A stretch of DNA of 64,000 bases from Gaiella sp. (lineage in GTDB: Bacteria > Actinomycetota > Thermoleophilia > Gaiellales > Gaiellaceae): NCBI GenBank assembly GCA_027493885.1, contig JAOSJZ010000001.1:186001-250000 (forward strand), read 5' to 3'. The position numbers and the translations under genes are program-made. Shown piece after piece: positions 35,640 through 43,509 of the stretch (the first letter of the stretch is position 1; every line of letters starts with the position of its first letter). The notes beneath the pieces were generated by a model that ran no database searches, was not told the DNA's origin, and saw only the letters and a program-made list of their open reading frames with translations.

Positions 35640-35843
35640 TCTTCTCACGCGACCTGCCTCCGCGACCCCGAGCGCGACCGCCATCCCCGCCGAGATGATC
35701 GGGCCGCCTCGCCTCTCCGAGCCTCGCAGCCTCTCGATGATTCGTTTAGGGACTGCGCGTGCTGCGAACGAGACGACCCCCTTCGCGGCAGGCTCGGCTC
35801 CCACCGCTCTCGCCTGCCCCAGAGCCACATCCCGGGCGACCAT
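35640..35843 (-). pseudogene. Hypothetical coding remnant upstream of the FkbM gene
   Basis: A frame from ATG 35843 reads MVARDVALGQARAVGAEPAA, then FAARAVPKRIIERLRGSE and IISAGMAVALGVAEAG, then runs into the FkbM start region in a different frame. There is no good ribosome site. It could be an N-terminal extension lost by frameshift or the tail of a deleted gene; no family recognised. The stretch 35844-36032 shows no gene. Confidence 0.3.
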
Positions 35844-36032
35844 GTTGCCCTGACGCGGCACCGGCCCCCGGGAAGAGCCGAGGACGGCAGTAGAGCGTTG
35901 CGTCACGGGCGCCCAGATGGCTGGGCGGGCCGTGTCCGGAAGCGACGCGCCCGCATCTTGTTGATCCATCTGTTGATCCAATGCCTATTCGCGGCTCCCG
36001 AAGGAGCCGCGAACGGTTTGAATACAGGGCGC

Positions 36033-36106
36033 GGGCCCGTAGCTCAGCTGGTCAGAGCAGCCGACTCATAATCGGTAGGTCCCTGGTTCGAGTCCAGGCG
36101 GGCCCA
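36033..36106 (+). tRNA. tRNA with CAT anticodon (tRNA-Met, or tRNA-Ile2)
   Basis: A complete 74-base cloverleaf: acceptor GGGCCCG/CGGGCCC with discriminator A, D-arm GCTC/GAGC, anticodon stem GCCGA/TCGGT around loop CTCATAA (anticodon 36067-36069), and T-arm CCTGG/CCAGG with loop TTCGAGT. The first pair is G-C, so it is not initiator tRNA. CAT can be elongator Met or lysidine-modified Ile2; sequence alone does not tell. CCA is not encoded. A hairpin follows at 36161. Confidence 0.93.
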
Positions 36107-36160
36107 TTGAGAGAAGGCGTGGCTCCACTCACTCCGCCGGCGGCCAGGGCGGCCCGCAGG

Positions 36161-36180
36161 CATCGGGGCATTCCCCGATG
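36161..36180 (+). terminator. Hairpin after the tRNA gene
   Basis: CATCGGGG (36161-36168) and CCCCGATG (36173-36180) form a perfect 8-bp stem with loop CATT. It lacks a T tract. The last three bases are the ATG of the next reading frame, so it may end the tRNA transcript or mask that start. Confidence 0.45.
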
Positions 36181-36756
36181 GCGCACGGCGGGGGCCGTAG
36201 GACGCTGCGGGTAGCACTGATGCAGGAGCCCGCACGGCAGCTCACGGCCGTCCTCTTCGTCGACGTCGTCGATGCGACGCGCCTTGCCATCTCCCTCGGG
36301 GACTGCGCCTGGGCCGAGCTGCTCGAGCGCTACCACGAGCTCGCGCAGGGCTCGCTCGGCCGGCACCGAGGTCAGTTGATGGATACCGCAGGGGACGGCT
36401 TCTTCGCGATCTTCGACGATGCCGTCGATGCCGCCCGCTGCGCGCTCGACCTCCGCGCGCGAGTGACGCCGCTCGCGCTCGAGCTGCGCTCCGGGGTCCA
36501 TCTCGGGCACTGCCGGACGGCCAGCGGAAAATGTGCCGGCGCGGACGTGCACGTCGGCGCGCGCCTCGCGAGCGTTGCGGGACCGGGCGAGATCCTGGTC
36601 TCGGAGGAGGCGGCGGACCCGGTCCGCCGGTCGGGGCTACGGGTCGCCGACCGTGGCGTGCGCACGCTCAAGGGCCTGCCGGGCTCGCGGCGCGTCTACG
36701 CCGTCGACGCGATGCCGGAGGCAATCGGCCTCGTGGCCTCTGTGCCGGCCTCTTGA
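36178..36756 (+). CDS. Class III nucleotide cyclase-domain protein
   Basis: A 192-residue single-domain protein. The two metal aspartates are visible in AVLFVDVVDATRL and MDTAGDGFFAIFD, and GVHLGHC with GARLASVAGPGEILVSE follows. The residue before the second metal site that usually reads K (KTxGD) is Asp here, and the usual Asn of VNxAAR is His (DVHVGARLA), so ATP or GTP cyclisation is uncertain. An ATG at 36220 is an alternative start that avoids the hairpin. Its stop overlaps the -35 box of the ars promoter. Confidence 0.78.
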   Translation: MAHGGGRRTLRVALMQEPARQLTAVLFVDVVDATRLAISLGDCAWAELLERYHELAQGSLGRHRGQLMDTAGDGFFAIFDDAVDAARCALDLRARVTPLALELRSGVHLGHCRTASGKCAGADVHVGARLASVAGPGEILVSEEAADPVRRSGLRVADRGVRTLKGLPGSRRVYAVDAMPEAIGLVASVPAS

Positions 36757-36780
36757 CAGATCGACGTTCTTCGATATATT
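36753..36780 (+). promoter_or_regulatory. Promoter of the arsenic operon
   Basis: TTGACA (36753-36758) and TATATT (36775-36780) are separated by 16 bases, close to the sigma-70 consensus. The first operon start codon lies 31 bases after the -10 box. Confidence 0.75.
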
Positions 36781-36793
36781 GAAGAGCGTCGAT
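36760..36793. promoter_or_regulatory. ArsR operator
   Basis: ATCGACGTTCTTC (36760-36772) and GAAGAGCGTCGAT (36781-36793) are inverted copies with one mismatch in 13 around an 8-base AT-rich centre. The dyad covers the spacer and -10 box, so bound ArsR would block RNA polymerase. Arsenite-induced release is inferred from the ArsR encoded in the operon. Confidence 0.78.
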
Positions 36794-36810
36794 ACGAAAA
36801 GAGGTGCGCG

Positions 36811-36954
36811 ATGTGGAAGCTGTTCGAGAAGGAGCGGGAGTCGACGGTGTCGTTCTGCGACCGCTGCGGTCAGGTCTGCGACGAGCGGTGCCGGTCGGAG
36901 GCACTGCGGGAGCAGGCGCTGCTGCAACAGCTGCGGCTGGGGTTCCGGGTCTGA
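36811..36954 (+). CDS. Cysteine-rich 47-residue protein, first gene of the ars operon
   Basis: ATG 36811 follows AAGAGGTG. The protein reads MWKLFEKERES, then a compact C-x2-C-x3-C-x3-C cluster (Cys16, 19, 23, 27) and a helical Leu/Gln-rich tail ending LRLGFRV. Its TGA overlaps the arsR ATG (TGATG), so it is made from the same message as arsR. Four close cysteines suggest zinc or As(III) binding. I know of no named family; a metallothionein-like buffer or ArsR helper is a guess. Confidence 0.65.
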   Translation: MWKLFEKERESTVSFCDRCGQVCDERCRSEALREQALLQQLRLGFRV

Positions 36955-37298
36955 TGGCGGCCGTCGAGACGGCAACGGAGTGCTGCGCGCCGCTCGGCGC
37001 GCTGACGCTCGACGAGGACGAGGCGCTCGCGACCGCCGAGCTGTTCAGGGCGCTCGGCGACCCGGCACGGGTGCGGATCGTCAACCTCGTCGCGACCCGG
37101 GGCGAGCCCGTGTGCGCGTGCGAGCTGTACGAGCCGCTCGCCCTCTCCCAGCCGACCGTCTCGCACCACCTGAAGAAGCTCACCGACGTCGGCCTGCTCG
37201 ACCGCGAGCAGCGCGGCAAGTGGGCGTACTTCTCGCTGAATCGCGACGCCGTCTGGAAGCTCGCGGCCGTCGCCGACCTGAACGGAGTGTGTTGCTGA
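36954..37298 (+). CDS. arsR: ArsR arsenic-responsive repressor
   Basis: A 114-residue winged-helix repressor. ELFRALGDPARVRIVNLV leads into EPVCACELYEPLALSQPTVSHHLKKL, where the CxC of VCAC is the arsenite-binding pair in the recognition-helix region. Extra cysteine pairs lie at both ends (TECCAPLG and the C-terminal GVCC) and could complete a three-thiol site. TGATG overlaps join it to the genes on both sides. It likely binds the dyad at 36760-36793. Confidence 0.93.
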   Translation: MAAVETATECCAPLGALTLDEDEALATAELFRALGDPARVRIVNLVATRGEPVCACELYEPLALSQPTVSHHLKKLTDVGLLDREQRGKWAYFSLNRDAVWKLAAVADLNGVCC

Positions 37299-38122
37299 TG
37301 TCGACCACCACCGAGGAGCTGCGTGAGGAGGTTCGCCGCCGCTACGCCGAGGCGGCACGGGCGGTCACCGAGACGGCGGACGGCTGTGGCTGCGGTAGCG
37401 GATCGTGCTGCGCCGAAGCGGGGAGCGAGGGCGCGAGCTTCGTCGAGGCCTTCTACGACGCCGAGCAGCGCGGCGCCCTGCCCGAGGCGGCAACGCTCGC
37501 CTCGCTCGGCTGCGGCAACCCCACCGCGGTCGCCGAGCTGCGGGACGGCGAGACCGTGCTCGACCTCGGGTCGGGCGGCGGCATCGACGTCATCCTCTCG
37601 GCGAAACGGGTGGGGCCGACCGGCACCGCGTACGGCCTGGACATGACCGACGAGATGCTCGCACTCGCACGACGGAACGCCCGGGAAGCGGGCGTCTCGA
37701 ACGTGCGCTTCCTCAAGGGCGTCATCGAGGAGATCCCGCTCCCGGCGGGCTCGGTCGACGTCGTGATCTCGAACTGCGTCGTCAACCTGTCGGTCGACAA
37801 GCCCGCGGTGCTGACCGAGATCGCGCGCGTGCTCAGGCCGGGCGGGCGGGTCGGCATCAGCGACATCGTCTCCGAGGATCGGCTGTTGCCGCCGGAGCGC
37901 GCCGAGCGAGGGAGCTACGTCGGCTGCATCGCCGGGGCGCTCTCGAAGGCCGAGTACGAGGCGGGCCTCGAGGCAGCCGGCTTCGACGAGATCAGCGTCG
38001 AGTTCACGCACGAGGTGGCCGACGGGATGCACGGCGCGATCGTGAAGGCGGTCAAGACGAGCGATCCCGTCGCGCGGGGGCTACGGCTGGTCCGCGAGGC
38101 CGCGTCGGACGGTTGCTGCTGA
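37298..38122 (+). CDS. arsM: Arsenite S-adenosylmethionine methyltransferase ArsM
   Basis: A 274-residue methyltransferase. The SAM loop is VLDLGSGGGIDVILSA, and the three cysteines that bind As(III) are in SLGCGNPT, ISNCVVNLS and YVGCIAGALS. An additional Cys-rich segment (GCGCGSGSCC) precedes the fold and the protein ends DGCC. It methylates arsenite to volatile or less retained species in the cytosol. Its ATG overlaps the arsR stop by one base. Confidence 0.93.
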   Translation: MSTTTEELREEVRRRYAEAARAVTETADGCGCGSGSCCAEAGSEGASFVEAFYDAEQRGALPEAATLASLGCGNPTAVAELRDGETVLDLGSGGGIDVILSAKRVGPTGTAYGLDMTDEMLALARRNAREAGVSNVRFLKGVIEEIPLPAGSVDVVISNCVVNLSVDKPAVLTEIARVLRPGGRVGISDIVSEDRLLPPERAERGSYVGCIAGALSKAEYEAGLEAAGFDEISVEFTHEVADGMHGAIVKAVKTSDPVARGLRLVREAASDGCC

Positions 38123-38133
38123 GCGAGAAGCGA

Positions 38134-39279
38134 GTGGGTGCCGATCGCATCGAGAAGCTCGCCGTCGCACCGGGCGACGATCGCGGTGACGCCGTCGTGG
38201 CCCGGCTCTCGACGCTCGACCGCCTTCTCCCGCTCTGGATCGCGCTCGCGATGACGGCCGGGCTCCTGCTGGGCACGCTCGTGCCCGAGCTGAACGGTTG
38301 GCTGGACGAGCTCCAGGTCGGAACGGTGTCCCTCCCGATCGCGATCGGCCTGCTCGTGATGATGTACCCGGTCCTCGCGAAGGTGCGCTACGAGGACCTC
38401 GGCCGGAAGAGCGACGACGGCGTGGGCAACCGGCGGTTCTTCGGCACCTCGCTCTTCCTCTCGTGGATCGTCGGGCCAGCGCTGATGTTCGCGTTGGCGT
38501 GGATCTTCCTCGCCGACGAGCCGGCCTATCGGACGGGCGTGATCGTCGTCGGCCTCGCGCGCTGCATCGCGATGGTCCTCGTCTGGAACGACATCGCGCT
38601 CGGCGACCGTGAGCGCGCGGCCGTCCTCGTCGTCTTCAACGCGCTCTTCCAGGTCGCGGCGTACGCGCTCCTCGGCTACTTCTACCTCACGACCCTCCCC
38701 GGCTGGTTCGGGCTCGACACGCAGGGCTTCGAGGTCGGGATCTGGGAGGTCGCGCGGACGGTGCTCGTCTTCCTCGGCATCCCGCTCGCCGCCGGCTTCC
38801 TCACGCGCAGGATCGGGATCCGGCGGTGCGGGCGGGAATGGTACGAGCAGCGGTTCGTCCCGCGGATCGCGCCATGGACGCTGTACGGGCTTCTCTTCAC
38901 GATCGTCTTGCTCTTCGCGATCCAGGGCGACGAGATCACGGCCGCGCCGCTCGAGGTCGCGCGGATCGCGCTGCCGCTGCTGGCGTACTTCGCGATCATG
39001 TGGCTGCTCGGGTTCGGGACCGGCCGGGCCCTCGGCTTCCCGTACCCGCAGACGGCCGCGCTCTCGTTCACCGTCGCCTCGAACGACTTCGAGCTCGCGA
39101 TCGCAGTCGCCGTCGGCGTGTTCGGAGCGGCGTCCGGACAGGCGCTCGCCGGGGTCGTCGGCCCGCTGATCGAGGTCCCCGTCCTGGTCGGCCTCGTCTA
39201 TGTCGCCCTCTGGCTCCGGAGGCGACTCGTCTGGCCGCCGCCCGGCTCCTCGTCGCCCCGCGACCCGGAGCCGGCATGA
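38134..39279 (+). CDS. acr3: Arsenite efflux transporter Acr3
   Basis: A ten-helix transporter of about 381 residues. GLARCIAMVLVWNDIALGD holds the essential cysteine of Acr3, and AALSFTVASNDFELAIAVAVGVFG is the second conserved motif. It exports arsenite using the proton gradient. The start is uncertain: TTG 38113 (inside arsM) and GTG 38134 are both in frame; I choose GTG 38134. The arsC ATG overlaps its stop (ATGA). Confidence 0.92.
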   Translation: MGADRIEKLAVAPGDDRGDAVVARLSTLDRLLPLWIALAMTAGLLLGTLVPELNGWLDELQVGTVSLPIAIGLLVMMYPVLAKVRYEDLGRKSDDGVGNRRFFGTSLFLSWIVGPALMFALAWIFLADEPAYRTGVIVVGLARCIAMVLVWNDIALGDRERAAVLVVFNALFQVAAYALLGYFYLTTLPGWFGLDTQGFEVGIWEVARTVLVFLGIPLAAGFLTRRIGIRRCGREWYEQRFVPRIAPWTLYGLLFTIVLLFAIQGDEITAAPLEVARIALPLLAYFAIMWLLGFGTGRALGFPYPQTAALSFTVASNDFELAIAVAVGVFGAASGQALAGVVGPLIEVPVLVGLVYVALWLRRRLVWPPPGSSSPRDPEPA

Positions 39280-39689
39280 CGCGCGTCCTCTTCGTCTGCG
39301 TCCACAACGCCGGCCGCTCCCAGATGGCCGCGGCGCTGCTCGAGCACCTGGCAGGCGGTCGCCACGAGGCTCGCTCGGCCGGGAGCGATCCGGCAGAGCG
39401 GGTCCACCCCGAGGTCGTGGAGGTCATGCGCGAGCTCGGCATCGAGCTCGGCGGCAGGGTGCCGCGCCGGCTCGACCGCGCGGACGCCGAGTGGGCGGAG
39501 CTCGTCGTCACCATGGGGTGCGGCGACGCCTGCCCCGTGCTCCCCCTCACGCGCTACGTCGACTGGGAGCTGACCGACCCGAAGGGACTCCCGCTCGACG
39601 AGGTGCGCATGGTCCGCGAGTGCATCCGCGATCGGGTCGCGGGACTGATCGCCGAGCTCGACGGCGAACGGCACGCCGCGCCCGCGTGA
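39276..39689 (+). CDS. arsC: Arsenate reductase, low-molecular-weight phosphatase/thioredoxin type
   Basis: A 137-residue ArsC of the LMW-PTP fold. The P-loop VCVHNAGRSQMA carries the nucleophile (Cys8) and Arg; MGCGDACPVLP supplies the other two cysteines of the disulfide relay used by thioredoxin-coupled ArsC. It reduces arsenate to arsenite for Acr3 and ArsM. It is the last gene of the operon and a strong hairpin follows. Confidence 0.93.
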   Translation: MTRVLFVCVHNAGRSQMAAALLEHLAGGRHEARSAGSDPAERVHPEVVEVMRELGIELGGRVPRRLDRADAEWAELVVTMGCGDACPVLPLTRYVDWELTDPKGLPLDEVRMVRECIRDRVAGLIAELDGERHAAPA

Positions 39690-39735
39690 CGGCGCGAAGA
39701 GGCGTAGCCCGGAGCCTGCTCGTCGCGTCTGTCAC

Positions 39736-39755
39736 GACCCCCCGAAAGGGGGGTC
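39736..39755 (+). terminator. Hairpin after arsC
   Basis: GACCCCCC (39736-39743) and GGGGGGTC (39748-39755) form a perfect 8-bp stem capped by a GAAA tetraloop, 47 bases after arsC. No T tract follows; it is still the probable end of the ars transcript. Confidence 0.6.
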
Positions 39756-39861
39756 GGACCGTCGCCTCACCGTCGATTCCTCCGTCATCAGCACCATCGA
39801 AGAACACCCGGCCGGGGCGCTTCACGACTGGAGCATCGCTCCGCCGCACCGACACGAGGGG

Positions 39862-40005
39862 ATGCCCCGCGCACGCTACGGCGCGCCGGTCGCCCGGCAC
39901 GAGAGCGACCCCTCTCTCATGCTCGGGCTGGTGTTGCTGGTCGTGGTCGGCGCCTTCGTGGCCGCCGCCGCCGCCGGCGTGATCGCCTGGATCGTCACCC
40001 AGAGC
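39862..40005 (+). CDS. Small single-pass membrane protein
   Basis: A 47-residue frame from ATG 39862 with one helix (LGLVLLVVVGAFVAAAAAGVIAWIV) near the C-terminus and a short polar N-terminus. The frame stays open and protein-like about 30 codons upstream (DWSIAPPHRHEG) but has no start there. A strong hairpin follows its stop. Function unknown. Confidence 0.5.
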
Positions 40006-40026
40006 TAGCCCGTCCCCCCGTCGTGT

Positions 40027-40071
40027 GGAGGGGCTGCCCGGCGCTCCCCACGCGCACCGGGCAGCCCCTCC
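40027..40071. terminator. Bidirectional 15-bp hairpin between convergent genes
   Basis: GGAGGGGCTGCCCGG (40027-40041) is perfectly complementary to CCGGGCAGCCCCTCC (40057-40071), with a 15-base loop. It sits between the small plus-strand gene and the end of the minus-strand Ig-repeat gene, so it can serve both. Confidence 0.75.
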
Positions 40072-40076
40072 CTCGC

Positions 40077-41540
40077 TCAGCGCGCCGTCCGCACCTGGAC
40101 GAGGCGCCGCGTCGAGATCCCGGCGAGGACGTTGTCGCCCTGCTTCCGCGCCCGGACGAAGAACTGGACGTTGTAGCCGTTGCGCAGCGGGAAGCTCGCC
40201 CGCGGCACCATGTTGAGCGTCGCCCAGCCGTCGGTGGCCGTCCGCTGCTCACCCGCCGCGGAGGTCAGGATCGGCGTCGAGCGACCGAAGACGAGCGCGT
40301 CGCGCACGACGTAGCCGCGCGTGTCGACGACATGGACGCGGAGCTGGAGCGTCGTTCGCCGCGACCGAACCGGGTTCGGGTTGAACGAGACGCCGTCGAT
40401 GATCAGTCGCGCAGGGAGCGACACGCTCGTGACCGGGATCGAGTACTTCCCGTTCGGGAGCCTGACCGCGCCCGGCGGCAGAGCCGGGCCGGTCGAGGCG
40501 ATCTGCGCAGTCGGGTTCGAGGCCGACGTGGCCGTGCCGCGCGCGTTCCGCGCGGTCACGCGGATTCGGAGCCGGTGGCCCACGTCGCTTGCGGTCAGGA
40601 CGTACCTCGACGTCGTCGCCCCGGAGATCGCCGGGCAGTTCGAGCCGTCGCCCTTGCCGCCGTCTGCGCCGCAGCGCACCCACTGGTACGCGTAGGTGAT
40701 CGGCGCCGCACCGACCCATTCACCGTTTGTCGCACTCAGCGTCTGGCCCTGGGTCGCCGTGCCGCTCGTCGAGGGCTCACGGGTGTTGCGGGGCGGCCCG
40801 GACGCGCCGGAGGCCTGGACGGTCGACGTCGGGTTGGAGGCGGCCGTCTGGGCTCCGGCGCTGTTGGTGGCGGTCACGCGGACGCGCATCCGGCGGCCGA
40901 CGTCCGCGCTCGTGAGGCGGTAGGACGTGCCGTTGGCACCGGAGATGAAGGCGCAGTTGGAGCCGTCGGCCGCGCCACCGTCGCTTCCGCAGCGGACCCA
41001 CTGGTACGCGAACGTGATCGGCGCCGTCCCGATCCAGCCGCCGCTCGTCGTGGTCAGCGTCTGGCCGTCGACGGGCGAGCCGGAGATCGCGGGATCGGAC
41101 GTGCTGACGGGCGCCGCAGTCGCCGTGACGACGGCGGTCGGGCCCGACGTCGCCTGTCCGGTGCCGTCAGCGTTGTTGGCCGTGACCACGACGCGGAGGG
41201 TCTTGCCGACGTCCGCGTCGGCGACCGTGTATCCCGACCCGGTGGCGCCGCCGATCGTGCTGCAGCTTCCGCCGCCGGCGTCGCAGCGCTGCCACTGGTA
41301 GGAGAACGACGTCGGCGACCCCGACCACGAGCCGGACGTCGCGGTCAGCGACTGGCCGCGGACGGCGCTCCCCGAGATCGTCGGGAGGGATTGGTTCACG
41401 GGCGCGTCCTGAGCGCGTGCCTGCGCCGAGGCGCTCAGCATCGCGGCGACTGCAACCGCCCCGGCGGCCAGGATCGCACTCGACAACAGTGTCCACCGGC
41501 GGGCGGCATGGGCGCGCGCCGATCGGTTGGGCTCTGACAT
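40077..41540 (-). CDS. Secreted protein with three Ig-like repeats
   Basis: A 487-residue exported protein. A long N-region ([15 protein letters not shown]) and hydrophobic core ([13 protein letters not shown]) form the signal peptide. Three repeats of about 95 residues follow, each with SGSxxxGQxLxxTxGxW, a YQWxRC strand, a second Cys about 15 residues on (usually SNC), and DVGxxLRVxVTAxNxxG, so each domain probably has one disulfide. The C-terminal 140 residues ([23 protein letters not shown]) form a different beta domain. A surface or matrix role is likely. Two 21-bp direct repeats lie upstream. Confidence 0.85.
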   Translation of the reverse strand: MSEPNRSARAHAARRWTLLSSAILAAGAVAVAAMLSASAQARAQDAPVNQSLPTISGSAVRGQSLTATSGSWSGSPTSFSYQWQRCDAGGGSCSTIGGATGSGYTVADADVGKTLRVVVTANNADGTGQATSGPTAVVTATAAPVSTSDPAISGSPVDGQTLTTTSGGWIGTAPITFAYQWVRCGSDGGAADGSNCAFISGANGTSYRLTSADVGRRMRVRVTATNSAGAQTAASNPTSTVQASGASGPPRNTREPSTSGTATQGQTLSATNGEWVGAAPITYAYQWVRCGADGGKGDGSNCPAISGATTSRYVLTASDVGHRLRIRVTARNARGTATSASNPTAQIASTGPALPPGAVRLPNGKYSIPVTSVSLPARLIIDGVSFNPNPVRSRRTTLQLRVHVVDTRGYVVRDALVFGRSTPILTSAAGEQRTATDGWATLNMVPRASFPLRNGYNVQFFVRARKQGDNVLAGISTRRLVQVRTAR

Positions 41541-41924
41541 GCGAAGGGCTCCCTTCGATTCGGGTTGTCACGACGGCTTACCCCCGCCGAGGCGCGACTC
41601 ATACGTCCCCGTACGAAACGCAAACGCCTCCATACGAATCGTTTACAGCTCGGGAAGGAGTCCGGAGATCGATGCGGTATCCGGGATGGGCGGCCTGTCC
41701 GGTGACAGCCGCTAGAGGGCCGGGACCCCCGACCCTCGAGAGGACGGCTGCGGAGCCGCCGCCACCCCCTCCCCTGAGGTGCGGCGGCCCGCGCCGCCCC
41801 ACGCGACAGGGCCCGGCGGGCGGCGAAGGCCGGGAGGATTCCGGGGCCCGCGGTGGTATCCGTCCCCCGCGGCCATCACAATGCGAGGGTCCGTCGCCCT
41901 TCTCGGAAAGGAAGCGTCTCCAGC
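41541..41924. other. Intergenic region between divergent genes
   Basis: This 384-base gap separates the Ig-repeat gene and a membrane protein gene. Apart from the direct repeats at 41600-41641 and several G+C-rich hairpins (for example GGCTGCGGAGCC around 41744), I see no gene, tRNA or known riboswitch. Confidence 0.6.
41600..41641. promoter_or_regulatory. Two adjacent 21-bp direct repeats upstream of the Ig-repeat gene
   Basis: The blocks 41600-41620 and 41621-41641 match at 16 of 21 positions, sharing the core CCxTACGAA. They are 60-100 bases before the minus-strand start at 41540 and about 285 bases before the plus-strand gene. Direct repeats two helical turns apart are typical of response-regulator or LuxR-type binding. 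Confidence 0.45.
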
Positions 41925-42512
41925 ATGGACATCTCGAAGCTTTCGCACGGAGCGAAGGTCGTCCTCGGAGCGGCCATCGTGCTCTTCGTCGTCTCGTTCT
42001 TCGACTGGTTCCAGTACGCAGATATCGGGTTCGCGAACATGTGGAACGGAATCGGCGTCCTCGCCGGACTCCTCCTCATCGCGCTGATCGTGTGGCAGGC
42101 GCTCCGGCTCGCGAACATCAACGTCGAGATCGGGGTCACTCCCTCGATGATCACCGCGGCGCTGTCGGTCCTCGTGCTCATCTTCGTCGCGATCCGGTGG
42201 CTGGACAAGCCCGGCCCGTCGGTCGCCAACGAGGGCGTGGGCCGCACCTTCTGGGCGTGGCTCGGGCTGATTCTCGCGATCGCGATCGTCGTCGGCGCCT
42301 GGCTCAACATGCGGGCGGCGGGCGAAGGGCTCGCGGACATCAGGACACAGGTGGGCTCCGCCGCCGCCGCGGCCAAGTCGGCGGTCGACCGCGAAGACAC
42401 GCCCGCCGAGGCGAGCCCTGCGCCGCCCGCCGAGCCCGTCGAGCCGACGGCGCCCGCCCCGCCCGACGCGGACGCGCCGACCGAGCCGGAGCCGCCCCGC
42501 ACCAACCCGTAG
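41925..42512 (+). CDS. Four-helix membrane protein with Pro/Ala/Glu-rich tail
   Basis: A 195-residue protein. Four helices are visible, starting [18 protein letters not shown] and ending [15 protein letters not shown]; the tail is a long Pro/Ala/Glu segment ([14 protein letters not shown]). Similar unnamed proteins are frequent in actinobacteria. ATG 41925 is the first Met after GGAAAGGAAG. A perfect hairpin follows the stop. Function unknown. Confidence 0.72.
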   Translation: MDISKLSHGAKVVLGAAIVLFVVSFFDWFQYADIGFANMWNGIGVLAGLLLIALIVWQALRLANINVEIGVTPSMITAALSVLVLIFVAIRWLDKPGPSVANEGVGRTFWAWLGLILAIAIVVGAWLNMRAAGEGLADIRTQVGSAAAAAKSAVDREDTPAEASPAPPAEPVEPTAPAPPDADAPTEPEPPRTNP

Positions 42513-42526
42513 CCTCGCTTGCAGGT

Positions 42527-42555
42527 GCTCCTCTCCCGCGAATCGGGAGAGGAGC
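42527..42555 (+). terminator. 12-bp hairpin before pdxS
   Basis: GCTCCTCTCCCG (42527-42538) and CGGGAGAGGAGC (42544-42555) pair perfectly around CGAAT. It lies 15 bases after the preceding stop and 20 before the pdxS ATG, and probably ends the upstream transcript. Confidence 0.65.
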
Positions 42556-42574
42556 GCGGCTACACTCTGCGCAG

Positions 42575-43459
42575 ATGGCGGAGATCGGCACGCTGCGCGT
42601 CAAGACGGGCCTCGCGGAGATGCTCAAGGGCGGGGTCATCATGGACGTCGTCGACGCCGAGCAGGCGCGGATCGCCGAGGAGGCGGGAGCGTGCGCGGTG
42701 ATGGCGCTCGAGCGCGTGCCGGCAGACATCCGCCGCGACGGCGGCGTCGCGCGGATGTCCGACCCGCAGAAGGTCAAGGAGATCCAGGAGGCCGTCTCGA
42801 TCCCGGTGATGGCCAAGTGCCGCATCGGCCACTTCGTCGAGGCGCAGATCCTCGAGGCGCTCGAGGTCGACTACATCGACGAGTCCGAGGTGCTGACGCC
42901 CGCCGACCTCGAGCACCACGTCGACAAGCACGCGTTCACCGTCCCGTTCGTCTGCGGGTGCACGAACCTCGGCGAGGCATTGCGGCGTATCGCCGAGGGC
43001 GCCGCGATGATCCGCACCAAGGGCGAGGCGGGCACCGGCGACATCGTCAACGCGGTCACCCACATGCGGGCGGTGTTCGGCGCCATCCGGCAGCTCCAGG
43101 GGCTCCGTGAGGAGGAGCTCTACGCGGCCGCGAAGGAGCACCGCGCCCCCTACGAGCTCGTCCGCTGGGTCGCCGAGAACGAACGGCTGCCCGTGGTGAC
43201 GTTCACGGCGGGCGGGATCGCCACACCGGCGGACGCGGCCCTCTGCATGCAGCTCGGCGCGGACGGCGTGTTCGTGGGCTCGGGGATCTTCAAGTCCGGC
43301 GACCCCGACCGCCGCGCGAAGGCGATCGTCGAGGCGACCACGCACTTCGACGACGCGAAGATCCTCGCCGAGGTCTCCGCGGGGCTCGGCGAGCCGATGG
43401 TCGGCATCTCCGCGAGCACGCTCCCCGAGGCGGAGCGGCTCGAAGTCCGCGGCTGGTGA
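42575..43459 (+). CDS. pdxS: Pyridoxal 5'-phosphate synthase, PdxS subunit
   Basis: A 294-residue (beta/alpha)8 lyase. [19 protein letters not shown] and [17 protein letters not shown] are hallmark blocks, with the lysines that bind ribose phosphate and swing the intermediate; [11 protein letters not shown] is the phosphate loop. It makes PLP from ribose 5-phosphate, glyceraldehyde 3-phosphate and ammonia supplied by PdxT, encoded next. Sequence is full length and ordinary. Confidence 0.97.
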   Translation: MAEIGTLRVKTGLAEMLKGGVIMDVVDAEQARIAEEAGACAVMALERVPADIRRDGGVARMSDPQKVKEIQEAVSIPVMAKCRIGHFVEAQILEALEVDYIDESEVLTPADLEHHVDKHAFTVPFVCGCTNLGEALRRIAEGAAMIRTKGEAGTGDIVNAVTHMRAVFGAIRQLQGLREEELYAAAKEHRAPYELVRWVAENERLPVVTFTAGGIATPADAALCMQLGADGVFVGSGIFKSGDPDRRAKAIVEATTHFDDAKILAEVSAGLGEPMVGISASTLPEAERLEVRGW

Positions 43460-43476
43460 GCCCGGCTTCGCCGGGC
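43460..43476 (+). terminator. Short hairpin between pdxS and pdxT
   Basis: GCCCGGC (43460-43466) and GCCGGGC (43470-43476) pair around TTC immediately after the pdxS stop. It may lower pdxT expression relative to pdxS rather than end transcription fully. Confidence 0.45.
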
Positions 43477-43509
43477 CCAGGTCCAGCCCCGATCTACACT
43501 TGATCCGAC

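Noticed and set aside
36668-38032. 454-codon minus-strand frame across the ars operon
   Set aside because: It is antisense to arsR and arsM and has no family features.
41590-41660. c-di-GMP riboswitch
   Set aside because: A CGCAAACGCCTCC stretch recalls the GEMM-I core, but the partner helices and the tetraloop receptor cannot be found on either strand. The sequence is better explained as two direct repeats.
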